Shown here in pieces: positions 24,380 through 37,129 of a DNA stretch of 64,000 nucleotides; within the stretch, counting starts at the first letter, position 1, and every line of letters starts with the position of its first letter. Under the pieces are notes generated by a model. That model was not told the origin of the DNA, searched no databases, and saw nothing but the letters and a program-made list of their open reading frames with translations. The stretch is from positions 33,637,000-33,700,999 of the forward strand of contig OY282607.1 of assembly GCA_958298945.1 (NCBI GenBank). The letters are read 5' to 3'. Both the position numbers and the translations under genes were made by a program. The stretch comes from Atherix ibis. Taxonomy: Eukaryota; Arthropoda; Insecta; Diptera; Athericidae.

Positions 24380-25945
24380 ACTAGTCCATCATGGCCGCTT
24401 GCAATATCATAGAGACTTTGCATATAAACAACTCACTCCGCCATTTTTTTAGGAATGTATACAAAATCAACCAATTTCGATTTTAGAATTTTGTGTTTGC
24501 GTCTATTAAAAGTATTATTTTTTTTGAAAATTCTCAATAAGTTGCTAAATGAAAATGAATTGACGCTCACGATAATACTCCTACTCAATTTAAAATAAAC
24601 ATAAATGAAAGTTAAATATTTTTTTTTTAAGAAAATTAATTATAAGCAACTGTTTTATTCTTATTTGAGACAGATCTCATTTCACGGTTTACTGAATTTA
24701 TTATAGAAACGGAAGAGAAAAGAGCGAAAAATGATAACATCTAGAACTAAATGAGATAAAATAAAGTATTGCTGAACTTGACCTTATCAGCTAATGTGGG
24801 TGTTTAGTTTTGAGAAAAATTCCAACTAAAATTAGACTTTCTCTAAAGGAGTTTTCATTATCATCATTTTTTATGGATGTGAATTTAACTAAAGTTTGTG
24901 CGCATATTCACCAAAACAATTTTGAACAAACACCAATCAACAGAATAACAATCGGACGCTAATCTGAAATTTCAGTGATGATATGAGGAGAAAGAGCATC
25001 CCATCATATGAGCACCGATTGCAAGTGAAGAAATTTGTTTTTTTGGCATTGGTCCCAAATTATATAAATTTAGACTCTTTCGGATTACATCATCGAAGCA
25101 AAATGGAATACGATATTTAAGAATGAACAAGTGTGCTTTTCTATACGAAAATTATAACAGTTTCTGGAAATGCGTATATTTATATATACTTTTGCATGCA
25201 TCTGTATATACAAGTAAGTACATATGTAATAAGAGTTTTTTTTTCTTCATACAAATACATTTAAGTGGTTCTTATCGCTGGTTTTTTTTTGTGAGTCTTA
25301 TCATAAAAAATGTGTAAAATTATTTTCTTCATAAAAAAAATTAGATATAAAATTAGATCAAATTCACCCAACAATGACGTTAGTAATAATTTCAAGTTCT
25401 TTTAATAATTACTTAACATTCGATTCTCATGAATTAGCATGAATCAAAATTCGGAAATATATGTGTATATACACATATGTACGTAAGTATTATCATGATC
25501 AAAACATTTTCACTTATAAGTCGTAATATTTTTTAGTTTAAAATGAAAAATAAAAGGAAATTTTAATGTTAGCGAATTTGTTTCTACTATTTGTTTGTTT
25601 AACTATTTCGGGTGAACGTAGGTGTGTATAGTGTAACTATTGTACATATATAGATAAATATATACAATACATCACGCGATTGCTGTTTTGAACACATGTG
25701 CATATTATAGCTGCCTATTGAATGGAAAAAATTCACTCAAATTATATCGAAACCTTAACTTTTAATTATAAACATGTATGTATTTTTTCCTTCTATTTTT
25801 ATTTCTGTTTATTTATAATACTAAAAGTATCATATATACATATATAAAAAATGTATGTACTTATATCGATGTATTTATACAAGGTCTACCTTTGAGTACA
25901 ATTGAACGTGACAAATTTTACAGTAAATTATTCTACCAAAAAACA
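24380..25945. other. AT-rich intronic sequence, nothing recognised
   Basis: Includes alternating TATA and ACATAT tracts (25,450-25,500, 25,640-25,870). No gene or element supported. Confidence 0.55.
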
Positions 25946-25949
25946 ATAC

Positions 25950-26114
25950 TAGTACTTTCTTCAACTTTAGTAACTGCTGGTGTACATTTATTAATTCGAT
26001 TTAATATTTTATTAGTGTAAACTTGAATAGGACAATTATTATTATTATTATCTGGATTAACAATATTTATGGTAGGTATAGGGAGCAATATTTATGGCAG
26101 GTATAGGGGCAAAT
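25950..26114 (+). pseudogene. nuclear mitochondrial insertion (NUMT), ND5 fragment
   Basis: The + strand reads LSSTLVTAGVHLLIRFNILL, then TGA (Trp in the mitochondrial code) followed by IGQLLLLLLSGLTIFMVGIG. This corresponds to the fly ND5 stretch HSSTLVTAGVYLLIRFN ... WLGQFLLLLSGLTMFMAGMGAN, part of the proton-pumping subunit 5 of complex I. It holds a 25-bp near-duplication (AATATTTATGGTAGGTATAG at 26,062 and with one change at 26,086), which repeats the FMAGMG codons. About 165 bp; no longer translatable. One in-frame TAA precedes the TGA. Confidence 0.8.
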
Positions 26115-26119
26115 GGTGA

Positions 26120-26900
26120 AAACTATTACTTTATTTTTTTTATTTAAGTGTTTTAATTTAGTAAACACAAGAAGTGTGTTTAGGTAATAGACTAGCTATA
26201 ATAATACAAATGAATAACTTATTTTTTAAATACTATATTTTCAAGGACAGAAAATTAAAATCTGCATGAAGATATTTTTTTTGCTGATTTTACTCTTACT
26301 ATTAATTGAAAATATTTGTGATATTCTATTTATTTTTGCTATAAATAAATCAAGGCTATTTATATCGTGGTTCGAAAAGTACAGCTGTAAAATAAATAGG
26401 TCATCCATATTGTTAAAAATAAATTTCCACAAAAATTAAATCTATTCTAAAATGTTTAATCTATTCTAAATAATTAGAATAAAATAAATATTTTATATAT
26501 ACAAATTTACTAGACAAAATTTGACAAATATTGTATTTAAGAAGCAACATTTTTTAGAAATTATTTCTAATGCAAAGTTAGCCATTTCATGGTTCGGAAA
26601 GTTAGGCTTGTCATTTGACTGCTGTAGAACAATTAAATCATTCAAGATGGGATTTCCGTAGTATAACCCAAACTTATCGAATTTCCATAATGTAAAAATG
26701 GAACGTTTAGTTACCTAATATTGCATTTACATTCTGTAGCCATAATACGTTTACCTTATCGAATAATCCATTGATCCGTATTTCCATGAAAATAAAAAAG
26801 TAAAAACAACTACCGTCAATTCTGAGCACTTTGGCCGTATAATCAACGAGTTTTTTTTTGGCCTAAACTTGAAGATAATAATCTGGACCATTATTATCTT
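26120..26900. other. AT-rich intronic sequence, nothing recognised
   Basis: No supported gene. A short inverted repeat occurs at 26,870-26,902 (AAGATAATAAT...ATTATTATCTT). Confidence 0.5.
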
Positions 26901-26924
26901 CACAACTTAACTTTATTATAAAGA

Positions 26925-27180
26925 AAGTTCCCAGGACACGTAATTCGTGATTTGGTGACATCAATTGGTCTTCAATATTATGAGATTTGCTGCCTTTGGA
27001 CTATTTCTTGTAAAAGTTATGTACATAAAAAAACGTGCTTATGTAGACAATTCTCAAATTTCGGAGCATTTAAAAACCAACATCCCTAAAGTAATGGTCG
27101 AATTACAGCTCCAAATACATGAAGAAGTCATTAAAAAAAATGTTTCATGGCGGCCATTTAAATAATGTTATAATGGAAAG
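26925..27180 (+). mobile_element. DD41D-like transposase relic, C-terminal fragment
   Basis: The + strand, across frames, gives FPGHVIRDLV, then NWSSIL-DLLPLDYFL, matching the family pattern NWPPRSCDLTPLDFFLWGY around the third catalytic Asp. Further on it gives MVELQLQIHEEVIKKN, matching the C-terminal IAEIQ...C-KVIENF pattern. Many stops and at least two frameshifts. No terminal repeat recognised. Confidence 0.6.
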
Positions 27181-27184
27181 GTCG

Positions 27185-28790
27185 AAGCAATATAATTATA
27201 TCAAAATCTAAATTTTAAGCGTGTTACGAAGCACAAATTGAAAAACCCTATACTGTAGAAATATAACTATTAATAATAAATGAGCTTCCAATTTTTTTTC
27301 TATTGAAAATAACTCAATTCTTAGATGATTAAAGCATGTTCATTGAATTTTATCATTTTCTTATATTGATACATACCATATCCTTAAATTTATTTTCCAT
27401 TTAACAATTCAAAATGCTCCAATTTTGATTGCAGATAACGGAGTGGACAAAATATTTTTGGGTGTTATCCCAATTTTCAGTTATTGTACTTAAACTGTAC
27501 CGTCTCTTTTTATAATACAAAAAAATATAATGACATGACCTCAAAACATAATTTATTAATAAACTTAAATATGTTTATTTGCGTAGTCAGTTTATATCGA
27601 AAAAAATTACTAATTACGATTTTGTTTTTGTTTTTTTCGGCAATCAATTTAATTTTAATTGAGATTATTAGAAAAGATTAAAATTATTTTCAAATATAAA
27701 CAAAATTTGGCACCAAAATAACATTTATAAAAATATAAATATTTTGATTGATTTTTTTGCTCTTCAATAGTTTTTTTCCTTTTATTTTATAATGACATTG
27801 AAGATGAACTAAGTGGGTGTGATAAGAAACCGCCTGATCAAAATTACGTGATCAGAAATGTTTTGAATTTTTTTTTATTGAATTCTAAAAATACTTAGTC
27901 ATATGTGTATGACATGTCTATCAACATATATATACATGTGGAATTTATCTTGGTATTTATAGTGAAATTAAAAGTATTTGACGGTGGTTGTTCCCCAATT
28001 GGAATAGATGAACGAATTTTTTGACAGAGAAAGTTTAAAGACGTAGGCACTCATATAAATAAATTAATTGACGGCAATTAAATGGACCAGACTAAATTAC
28101 CACAATATATGACGACTATCTTTCAGTGATCAACATATTATGTAAAAGCCTAAAAGACCCCATCAAAGACTTGGATTTTAAAGAACGTCGGTCATCGGTG
28201 AAATACATTTTTTTTATTCTTATCAAATAAAACTTTTTAAAATAAACGCATAAAATAACCTAGGAGATTTGTGAGAATATATTTTCGATGAGATTTTCTC
28301 TTAAAAGAACCAAAAGTAAAAGTGAGTTATCATCGGCAATGGATACTTACGCTATTCTTCCACTCAGATTTTATGCTCCGAACACAATTGCGACGCGAGA
28401 CTGAGAAAAGGCTGTCCGAATTTTTTAAAACCTTCACAAACTTTTGGAAGTCCAGACAATTACAAAGAGCAACCATAACGAATTATTGTTCACTGGCCGA
28501 TTAAAGTGTATTCGTAGTACTGCCAATATATTTTAACATTTTTAATGTCGTTTCATGTGGCAGCATTATTAATTGAAATCAGTGGTAAGATAAGGGCATA
28601 CTTATTGTTTAGTGAACTTAAAAATAGCATTAAGTATAGTATATGAGTAATAAACTGATTAGATGACATTTCATTTTTCGTCGAAAATGTGTTTAATTAT
28701 TTTTATCGACGTTTTTCGTGAACAAGTCCACCATTTGCAAATTGCAGTTGTTTTTTAAGGACATTATACGACGAGGTAGTAACGAGGTTT
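27185..28790. other. AT-rich intronic sequence with a possible MITE remnant
   Basis: At 28,370-28,600 a short GC-richer patch (ACACAATTGCGACGCGAGAC, later GTGGCAGCATTATT) resembles patches at 6,880-7,025 and 39,560-39,760. Otherwise no gene or element is recognised. Confidence 0.5.
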
Positions 28791-28796
28791 TATTTG

Positions 28797-28925
28797 TTTG
28801 TTTAAAAGGTCCCTTAGACATGTGCCAGAAGCCACTTTATAGCACCACGCCTACTTAGCGACATCATGTTACGTGAGTTGGCATACCCAGTTTTCCTAAT
28901 AAAACTGCCCGAACGTGACTTGTTA
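28797..28925 (-). mobile_element. LINE 3' end fragment
   Basis: On the minus strand: GCTATAAAGTGGCTTCTGGC then TGTCTAAGGGACCTTT and an A/C-rich tail. The same 3' signature occurs at 38,300-38,352 (GCTATAAAGTGGCCTCTGGC ... TCTAAGGGACCTT) and its last part at 34,100-34,135. No coding remains. Confidence 0.6.
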
Positions 28926-28929
28926 AATT

Positions 28930-31900
28930 ACTAAAAACCATAAGAAATAGTTAAATTTTATAGACTAAAGTAGATTCTTTTAGAAAATTAAAGATAGTAT
29001 TTATAAACGAAGATGTTGTTTCTAGTAGATGTTTAGTGGTAAGAGTCCGTCTCAAAACAATAAAATCTATAAGAATTTTAATTCAAAAAGTAATTCTGGA
29101 TTAACTGACATTCATATAGAATATGAAAAATAGTAGTTTGAATCTCACAAAAATGGCATAACCAAAGATGTTAAATGCCATTTTGTCAGAAAGGCAGCTC
29201 GTCGCGTCAACATATGAGCCACAAAGCGAGACTAGCTAAAAATTGTAATGTTGTGATGTTTGAGGAGCTTAATTCCAGTCTCAAATATCGTCCTAATTAA
29301 CCACAGTGCAACATGGAAAGAAGAACTTCAAGATTCTACTAGGTGACAGTAAAGGATGTTGTGTGGTCATCGACAGCAGCAGTTGTGAATAGAAGTATGT
29401 TCTGTCAACCAATTTAAGGAAAAGTTTCTTATCGATGATTGGATCGGTGCTTGCCTATTTGCTTCTACTGAGGGACGTACCCACTTTTAACCAGACTTAG
29501 ACATCCTGAACAAAATTATGTTTACTTTTGAAATCCCCCGAGTTATTCAAAACTAGGTCGATAGCTGGACAAAGTCTTACAATATAAATACTTTGTCTAA
29601 TAGTATAGACAAAATTAAAAAAAAAAGAATCTATGTTCATAACTACATAAGATGATGGGAATGATATTTGCTGATAGCACCACAATTTTTAAATTGAATC
29701 GACGACAAATTGTAGAAACGAAATTTATTTACATATAAAGCTGGGTCGAAAGCTGTCAAGATTTTCAATTTGAAATTGTGTCAAAAAGTAAAGGTAAGAT
29801 TAATTCCATATAAAATCTGATCAAAACCTACAGAAATCTTGAAAATTTTAGTATTATCAGAAAATAAAATTTCATAAAACTTTAATAAGTCGATAGTGAT
29901 GAGAGGGAATAGGTAATATTCCATTTAAAAAAATTTTTTGAGATTACTATCACTTGGATTTGATCATGGATCATGTACAATCGTAATTTTTATTGGAATA
30001 TTTTGACGCTATAATAAGTACGAAAATTAAACGTGAATAAGCCAAAATATTGAATAATGTACAATTAAAAAACTTGGATAGTACTCTCTCTATTGTATTA
30101 AAAAGAAAGTAAAAAGCTTGCACTGTTTATAAAGCCTAGTCAGCTTATAAGAATAGGAAGTAAACGACTTAAACTGTAAGTCAACTACTCAAAGGTCTAA
30201 ACATTGTTGACTAATAAAATTTTTTTTCGTAACTACTTGTCTGAAGTCGGTTACGTTTAGTAGGAAACAATTTCAGAGACATTTCAACCAATTGACTCTA
30301 TTACTCGTAACTCGATTTAACAAATTGATTCATTCAAGTGGCAAACACAAATATTATTGCTCTTCTATCTAAATCATTTTGTTTATAAAATAATTTATAA
30401 TTATTTTATTTCAACATGTTTTAAAAAATATAGTTATTGGATAAAAATAATAATAAACAATCAAATAAATTAGTTATAAAATCTACAAGTCAGCTTATAA
30501 GAATAGGAAGTAAACGATAAGTGTATATCTATAGGATCTTCCCATAAAAACGATTTAGAATCGTCATAAAATTTGTTAATTAACCTAAACTTTCACAAAT
30601 GTGGTAATTATTTATTAACCTTTTGAGATGCATCTTTAATAATTTAATGAATATCTTTCTAAATCTGCACACTTATATGATTCCATTCAATATTTTACAA
30701 TCACCGCATAAATTTAATGCCAAAGTGAGCACCGTTACCCCCAATAAGCGTTAACAAGTAAAGCAGCATAAATAAACAGAGTTCTTGTTATACGAACTAA
30801 AAAAATAAGGGGATGAATTTAATGAAAACTAAACTGATTTGATATATCTTGTGTATTTTCCCTTTAGTATGACCAAAAACAAACCATATGTCCTTTTGGT
30901 TTAATCGAAAGAAAACAAAACTCACATATCATAGAGGGAATATATATCGTTTCAATTTTTTATGGTCGCAACATAAGTGACACAGCATCGTTTTTTCATG
31001 GAACAATAGATTGATGCTAACCACCCTTTATATTAAATGCTGTTTGTTATTTTATTTAAAAGTTTATTTTTCGCTACCCCGCTAAAAGATAAATACACCA
31101 AATTTCTGATCTTACAGTACATAGAGAAAAAAATCACTGATCCCTGGAGTTTACAAAGCATAGAAAAAACGGCCGTTACATACCCTAATCTAAGCAAGCG
31201 TTTAAATGTGCGTTGATAATCCTTGTAGCACCACTTCGCCTGCCTTTTTGGATGCGCTTCCGTTAATTGTTTAAAAGAATGACGAAACACAAACTACGAG
31301 TATAACTTGTGCAGTTAAATCCACCCTTTCCAGGATATTGACTACCACTGGCATAAACTATGAATTATAGAGAAATAGACAGGGAATAATCTTTCCTATC
31401 CAATATCATAAATTATCGAATTATAAATCCCTCCCATCGACTTTTAGCTCTTTAAGAATTTTATTTGAATATTTTATGGGCATTCGGAATTTAGTTTAGA
31501 ACACGTTTTAACCAACATATTATGACGATCACGTTCCCGATAGCCACACGGGTTGTTTTCCTATCGCCACTATTACTATTCGGTTCGATCCTATATGGTG
31601 ATTTGGAAAATTCTTACCGAAAAAGTTCATTTTCATTGAAATCTTTCTAAATTATCATTATTATAGGTGTCGTAAAATTTATTATTTGAAATTTGAAGAA
31701 CATGACCAAGTCAATAGTTACTTAGTTACTTATTCATTGAGAAAATACGAAAATATTTTCTTCCACAGTACTTGAAGAAAGGAGAACACGACATTCAGGT
31801 AAAAACAACCATTCAACAAATATTCATTGAAGTATCACGTAGACGCCTAAAGTGGTTATATTTGACGTTATCCTTTTCAAAGAACTGTCAATATTTCGAT

Positions 31901-32680
31901 ATTTATGAGGCGACCATCATCATATCTTCTTCTAAGCAATGCGTTCGCTTCTACTTTGAAGTGGAGTACATTCGTTAAGGTATCACCTGAGGTATAAGGT
32001 ATAAAAACCACTATTATTAATAGCAAATTTATTGATTTAAAAAAGGTCAAGATTAGCTGAGTTTTTTAAAAGAATTTTTGAACTTTGTGATAGATAATAC
32101 ATAGAATTATGGAGTTATAATTTTGGTTTAGAATTTGTATCTAATAAAAATATACTATTGTAGTATTAATCTTGAATTCATCTGGAAATTTAACGAAGGC
32201 GTTATAATTATTTTATACTTAATATAAGTCCGTTCTCAGGCCCGTTTTCATAAAAAAATTGAGAAAAAAGTAAATAATTTACCCAAAAAAAATACCCGCC
32301 TTTGATCAAATTTCTATAATAAAAGTATTAATAAAATATAACGAACTGTTTACAGGAAATATGACGAATTGCGATAAAATTTTGCCAACTGATAACATTT
32401 TATCAAAACGGAGTTTCGGTCTTATTAGCGATTATATAATACAAATAAAAAGAAAAGTCGGGAGAGGGGTGGAATTTCTGAAAAAAACATTTTTTTTCTT
32501 CACATTTATAAGATAAATTTTTTACTTGAATTTAATAACGAATGCAATCTAAATTAATTATAATTTATTTTAATAAGATACGAAACGGAATAAAAATTTG
32601 CAGTCCGTAATTTATGACAGGAATAAATGTCCATCGAACCATTTATTTAAAATATGTGGTTTTAATTATTCTTAAATTTA
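28930..32680. other. intronic sequence, no recognised gene
   Basis: The stretch 29,040-29,500 is less AT-rich and looks like an old insertion but could not be assigned. A 30-bp direct repeat sits at 30,138 and 30,488. A 30-nt segment flanked by good splice signals (31,769-31,798) is treated under rejected items. Confidence 0.5.
30138..30517. repeat. 30-bp exact direct repeat, copies 350 bp apart
   Basis: AGTCAGCTTATAAGAATAGG plus AAGTAAACGA is found at 30,138-30,167 and 30,488-30,517. Flanks differ. The 320 bp between are AT-rich without features. Confidence 0.9.
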
Positions 32681-32689
32681 GTTTTAATA

Positions 32690-33010
32690 TACGGTTGCTG
32701 ACTCTTGAAAGGGTTACAGAGTATAAGTCGTTTACAAAATGGATGAACAGTTGTGGAATTGTTTGTGAACAAATCACGGACAAAAAGAACATTTATTTAA
32801 GTCGCGATGGATTACATTATTTTGAATATAGCCAGGAGTATTGACAATTTTATAAAACATTCTCGAATGTACGGATTGGATTCGCAAAAAAATTAGAAAG
32901 CTGGACTAAATCCCAAAGTTTCTACTCCGTAAGCCCAGATGGGTTTCAGTACTGTGTTGTAAATTAGCAGTTTACTATTTAATAGCTTAGATTGTCGTCG
33001 TATAAAATAT
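32690..33010 (-). mobile_element. LINE relic, second copy of the 21.4-kb family
   Basis: Matches 21,400-21,650 in order: GGATTACAGA-like start, AACAAATCACGGACAAAAAG against AACAAATTGCAGACAAGAAG, then TTCTACTCCGTAAG and CAGATGGGTTTCAGTACTG. Assigned to a jockey-type LINE only through its relative. Confidence 0.5.
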
Positions 33011-33209
33011 TGTCATGTAATTTTACTCCAATACGTGAATAGAAGAATTGAAGATTTTCATGAATCATTAAATAACGAGATTCGACATAACCTTAAGTAC
33101 ATGATCATTCAATTCGATGAATGACAAACAAGATACTTAGCCATACATTAAAATGACCAACTACTTACCATCAAAAATCTACTCCAAAATTGTGGACATT
33201 AAAATTGCT

Positions 33210-33767
33210 GATTACACGATGCGTGCAATACACGATTTAAAGGGGAAAGTTCCCATTTTGTCGCTCGGTCGCAATACACGAGAAATTTACGCGAGCAAAA
33301 ATCAAGTTCAACATTGTTGAACGATATATGTACACTCATCTGTCAAAAGTGACGTCTATCTGAAAAGCAATTTCAACATTGTTGAACGACTTATGTACAT
33401 TCTACATTAATTTTTCCAACTTTTCTTAAACTTGCAACAGCTAACTTACATATCAAAATAGCCTTAAATTATAAATACTAAAAAATAATGTCATAAATTA
33501 AATAAAATTTATCATATATAAAATAAATACGCATAAATGAATATACTGTCAAATGTCAAAATAAACGACGCGCAAATGATGAGTTCGCAACGAGCAAAGT
33601 TGTGACGAGTTACAATAAATTCGGATAATTCCCGCTTCACCATGCTTGCCACAAGCAAAAATTGCTCGTCTTCTAGATAAAAACTTTCAATTGCACGATT
33701 ACGATTCGTACATTTGACAGCGAACCATTTGCAGGAGAAAATCGTGCATTGCACGCATGGTGTAATC
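33210..33767. mobile_element. TIR element of unassigned superfamily (about 558 bp)
   Basis: Left end GATTACACGATGCGTGCAAT then ACACGATT. The right end, read inverted, is GATTACACCATGCGTGCAAT then GCACGATT; 26 of 28 bases agree. No obvious target-site duplication, so the superfamily (hAT, PIF or other) is open. Inside, the near-palindrome TCAACATTGTTGAACGA occurs twice (about 33,308 and 33,371), each followed within a few bases by TATGTACA-like sequence. It has no transposase, so it is a non-autonomous element. Confidence 0.75.
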
Positions 33768-33774
33768 TAAGCTT

Positions 33775-34135
33775 AAGATTTCGGATAGGGCATACTGCTC
33801 TCACCGATAACCTTTTTTTTATAATCTATACACGCTGCATCTGCCAATCTTACGGATTTTGCTTACTAAGTGAATGACAGAAAACCCGGAATTTCTTTGC
33901 GAGTAGAAATCATGTCATTGCAGAGATCCAAAAATTTCATCTACAAGTTCCATCAAAATTTAACTAAGTTTAACTGATCTAACCTACGAACAACAGACCA
34001 GCTTCGCTTAGTAAACTGGTAATGTCTAGCCACACGAAACTTTAAGTTGACAAATAATCTCATGGCCGTTGTGTTGTAATGTTCAATGGACCAAGCTCAT
34101 GTCTAAGGGACCTTTAACACAAACAAACAAACAAT
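33775..34135 (+). mobile_element. LINE 3' end fragment
   Basis: Begins with GGCATACTGCTCTCACCGAT, like 38,085-38,110, which in this family encodes the Arg-Ile-Gly-His-Thr-Ala-Leu-Thr segment of the RNase H tail. It ends CATGTCTAAGGGACCTTT then an ACAAACAAAC tail. Decayed, no frame. Confidence 0.55.
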
Positions 34136-34139
34136 ATCA

Positions 34140-35385
34140 TAAAAGTTTAAGGTAAATTTCGAAACATCATTTCAAAGGGGCTTTTTTTATATTTAATATA
34201 ATATGACATAATGTGTAATTGTCCTCAACAAAAAACTCGAAATATTTGAAAAATAAATTCTAAGTGAATTCACTTTAGTTTAATGTAAGCAACAATAATT
34301 AAGCTAATAATAGAAAAGTAGAATTAAACAAAATATAGAATAATTCACGGAAACTTTAACGTTTCAGGGCGGCAGTATTCACTGATTTACCCTCTGATTA
34401 TTATGTAAAAGAAACTAATCAAGAGGTAAATCTGTGAATATATAATAAATGTGAGAAAATAATACGGCATTGACTTTTTAATCGACTTTTGATACTTGGA
34501 TTGGGTGATTTAGGGCATAATAATAATAACAAATGATTACACCATTGACTGGCTATTAGTCGACTATTGGACATTAATTACACTATTAGTAATTTAACTG
34601 ATATCCAATGATTTTATACCATATTCTTCCATTTGGTTTCTTTTACTTTTCAAATTAATGTATATCTACAAAGACGATAGTGATATGAATAGTTAATTAA
34701 GTTTTGACTCAACTAATATAAATTCCAGACTGATTGTCTCATTTAAAACAAATAAAATTTAATCATTGAATGAAGTAATTAAAAAAAAAAAAATATTAAA
34801 ATTTTATGAAAACTTATAGAAAGATGCAAAGAAGAGTAATCATTATTAAGAAGTCGTTACCTGAATATGTGTACGATTACAATATGGAGACATGATATCA
34901 GTTCCTAGGTTTCAAATGAAGGTTAGTAAGCTGCCAGGAACATTTAGAACCAGGAACTTTTATGTTGACTAGACGACTATTTTACAAATGAAAAAAAATA
35001 GGGGTTTATAATAACTGACTAGAAATGTAGTAAATAATTCTAAAAAGCAACATTTAAACTAGAGTAATGCTATTAGGAAAGTCGATATTTGTAACTTTCT
35101 TATTTGAAAAGAAAGTGTTCTGGTCTCTACAATTCTAAAAAAATCGATGTTACAATATATTTTCTGCTAGGCCAAAAAATTGTTATGTATATAAAAAAAA
35201 ATATTCAGATAAAAAAAAACGCATAAACATTTTACATATTGAATTTTTAAAAATATTTATTTTTTAATTTTTAAAAATAAAAGATTTTAAGTTAAATAAA
35301 TTAATAACCTTTAAAGTTATAAATATAAGTTTAGTTCTTTTAAATCTTAAATTATGTTTTAGTATAATTTTATAATCCTTTAGAA
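34140..35385. other. AT-rich intronic sequence, nothing recognised
   Basis: A hairpin-like pair AGAGGTAAATC... / ...GATTTACCTCT lies around 34,385-34,432. The piece 34,840-34,980 is less AT-rich but unidentified. Confidence 0.5.
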
Positions 35386-35389
35386 ATCG

Positions 35390-35456
35390 CAGGTTAAAGA
35401 GAAATAATTCCCATCAATAAATTTACAATTTATCACCTATAATTCAGTCATTTAAA
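35390..35456 (-). pseudogene. NUMT: mitochondrial tRNA-Tyr copy
   Basis: On the minus strand ATGACTGAATTATAGGTGAT then AAATTGTAAATTTAT gives the D-arm and the anticodon arm with anticodon GTA of insect mitochondrial tRNA-Tyr. In fly mtDNA this gene lies on the opposite strand directly upstream of COI, exactly the arrangement seen here. It supports a single mtDNA fragment covering tRNA-Tyr and COI. Not a working nuclear tRNA. Confidence 0.7.
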
Positions 35457-35457
35457 A

Positions 35458-36070
<613 letters not shown>

Positions 36071-36248
36071 AAATTCCCATTTATTAGAATTTAGTTGTAA
36101 ACTATTTAAATTTACTGTCAATTTTGTTAATTGAAATTATTTATTGATAAATATGTTAAAATGAAATTTATATCAAATAGTTTTATTTTTCATTCTATTT
36201 GTAATAAAATTTCTAATTTAGAAATTTAGTCTATATCAAAGAGTCCTA

Positions 36249-36590
36249 CTATATAGTCTTTGACATTATCAAATAGCATTTATTGCTTTTATTTAAAATG
36301 TCAGTTGTCTTAAGAGGTGGACAAATATGGTTTGTAGTGAAACTTTCAATAGCTAAAAGATAATTAAATAAAATAACCGCTCCCAAATAAAATATTGTAT
36401 CTGAAATGAACAATAAAAGTGGGAAACAGACTCTTCTGCTGATGATGCTAAGAATGTACAGATAACTAACTGATGTGCATAGCTTGTTGACTTGAGAGAA
36501 AGAATTTGTTGCTGGGATGATTCCAATATAAAGAAGAAATGTGGTCTGCCAACACCGGATGCTGTTAAGAAGTATCAAGCCACACCACAA
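36249..36590 (-). CDS. 113-codon hydrophobic open frame, origin unknown
   Basis: Reads MWCGLILLNSIRCWQ then alternating hydrophobic stretches (FLLYIGIIPA, VSYLYILSIISRR, CFPLLLFISDTIFYLGAVIL) with five scattered Cys residues. The region is distinctly richer in G+C than its flanks and begins right after the NUMT. Three or four membrane-spanning segments could be drawn. I recognise no family. It could be a chance frame in an unclassified insertion; there is no splice or promoter evidence. Confidence 0.2.
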   Translation of the reverse strand: MWCGLILLNSIRCWQTTFLLYIGIIPATNSFSQVNKLCTSVSYLYILSIISRRVCFPLLLFISDTIFYLGAVILFNYLLAIESFTTNHICPPLKTTDILNKSNKCYLIMSKTI

Positions 36591-36770
36591 AATGATGACG
36601 ATGCAGATCGCTGATATATACCGAAGCTAACAATAAAGCGAACAATAAAATAGGGCTAGCCCCTAAATAAATTATGATTATTTGGATACTACTGTAAACA
36701 TTTACGTGTGTGTGCTAAGTACATAGTTCTATCAAAAATAAATTTTAGGTTAGTTTGCATACATGACCTT

Positions 36771-36863
36771 ATAAAATTCTCCACTTTCTTCGCTATCCAA
36801 TTTGGTTCAATTTTTTGAAACATATAAAATTCTACACTTTCTTCGCTATCTAATTTGGTTCAA
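36771..36863. repeat. tandem duplication, 40-bp units, 53-bp period
   Basis: Units 36,771-36,810 and 36,824-36,863 share ACTTTCTTCGCTAT and AATTTGGTTCAA and differ at two positions. Confidence 0.85.
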
Positions 36864-37129
36864 AAAGGTATTCATAAGAAGAATTATATTTAATCAGGTA
36901 TTTTTCCCCGCATTTTTAATTTAATAAATCTTGCAGAAATTAATAAACCGTCTTATAAGATTATATTAATTTAAATATTTTGAGGGTTATTGCCTTTAAA
37001 TAGTTGTAATTCTGTTATAACAATTATTAAGAATGGAATGTACTTCTGAGTTAAATTATTTCCTGCTTGTATTAAATTAAAACTTACTGCCATAGTATCA
37101 TACGAGTTAATTTGTTTAAATGGGTTTTT

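Noticed and set aside
31769..31798. 30-nt segment with a strong acceptor (TTCTTCCACAG) and CAG|GTAAAA on the + strand
   Set aside because: Joined to the candidate nested gene in the required phase it gives Ser-Thr-stop, so it cannot be that gene's next exon; alone it is not enough to support a gene.
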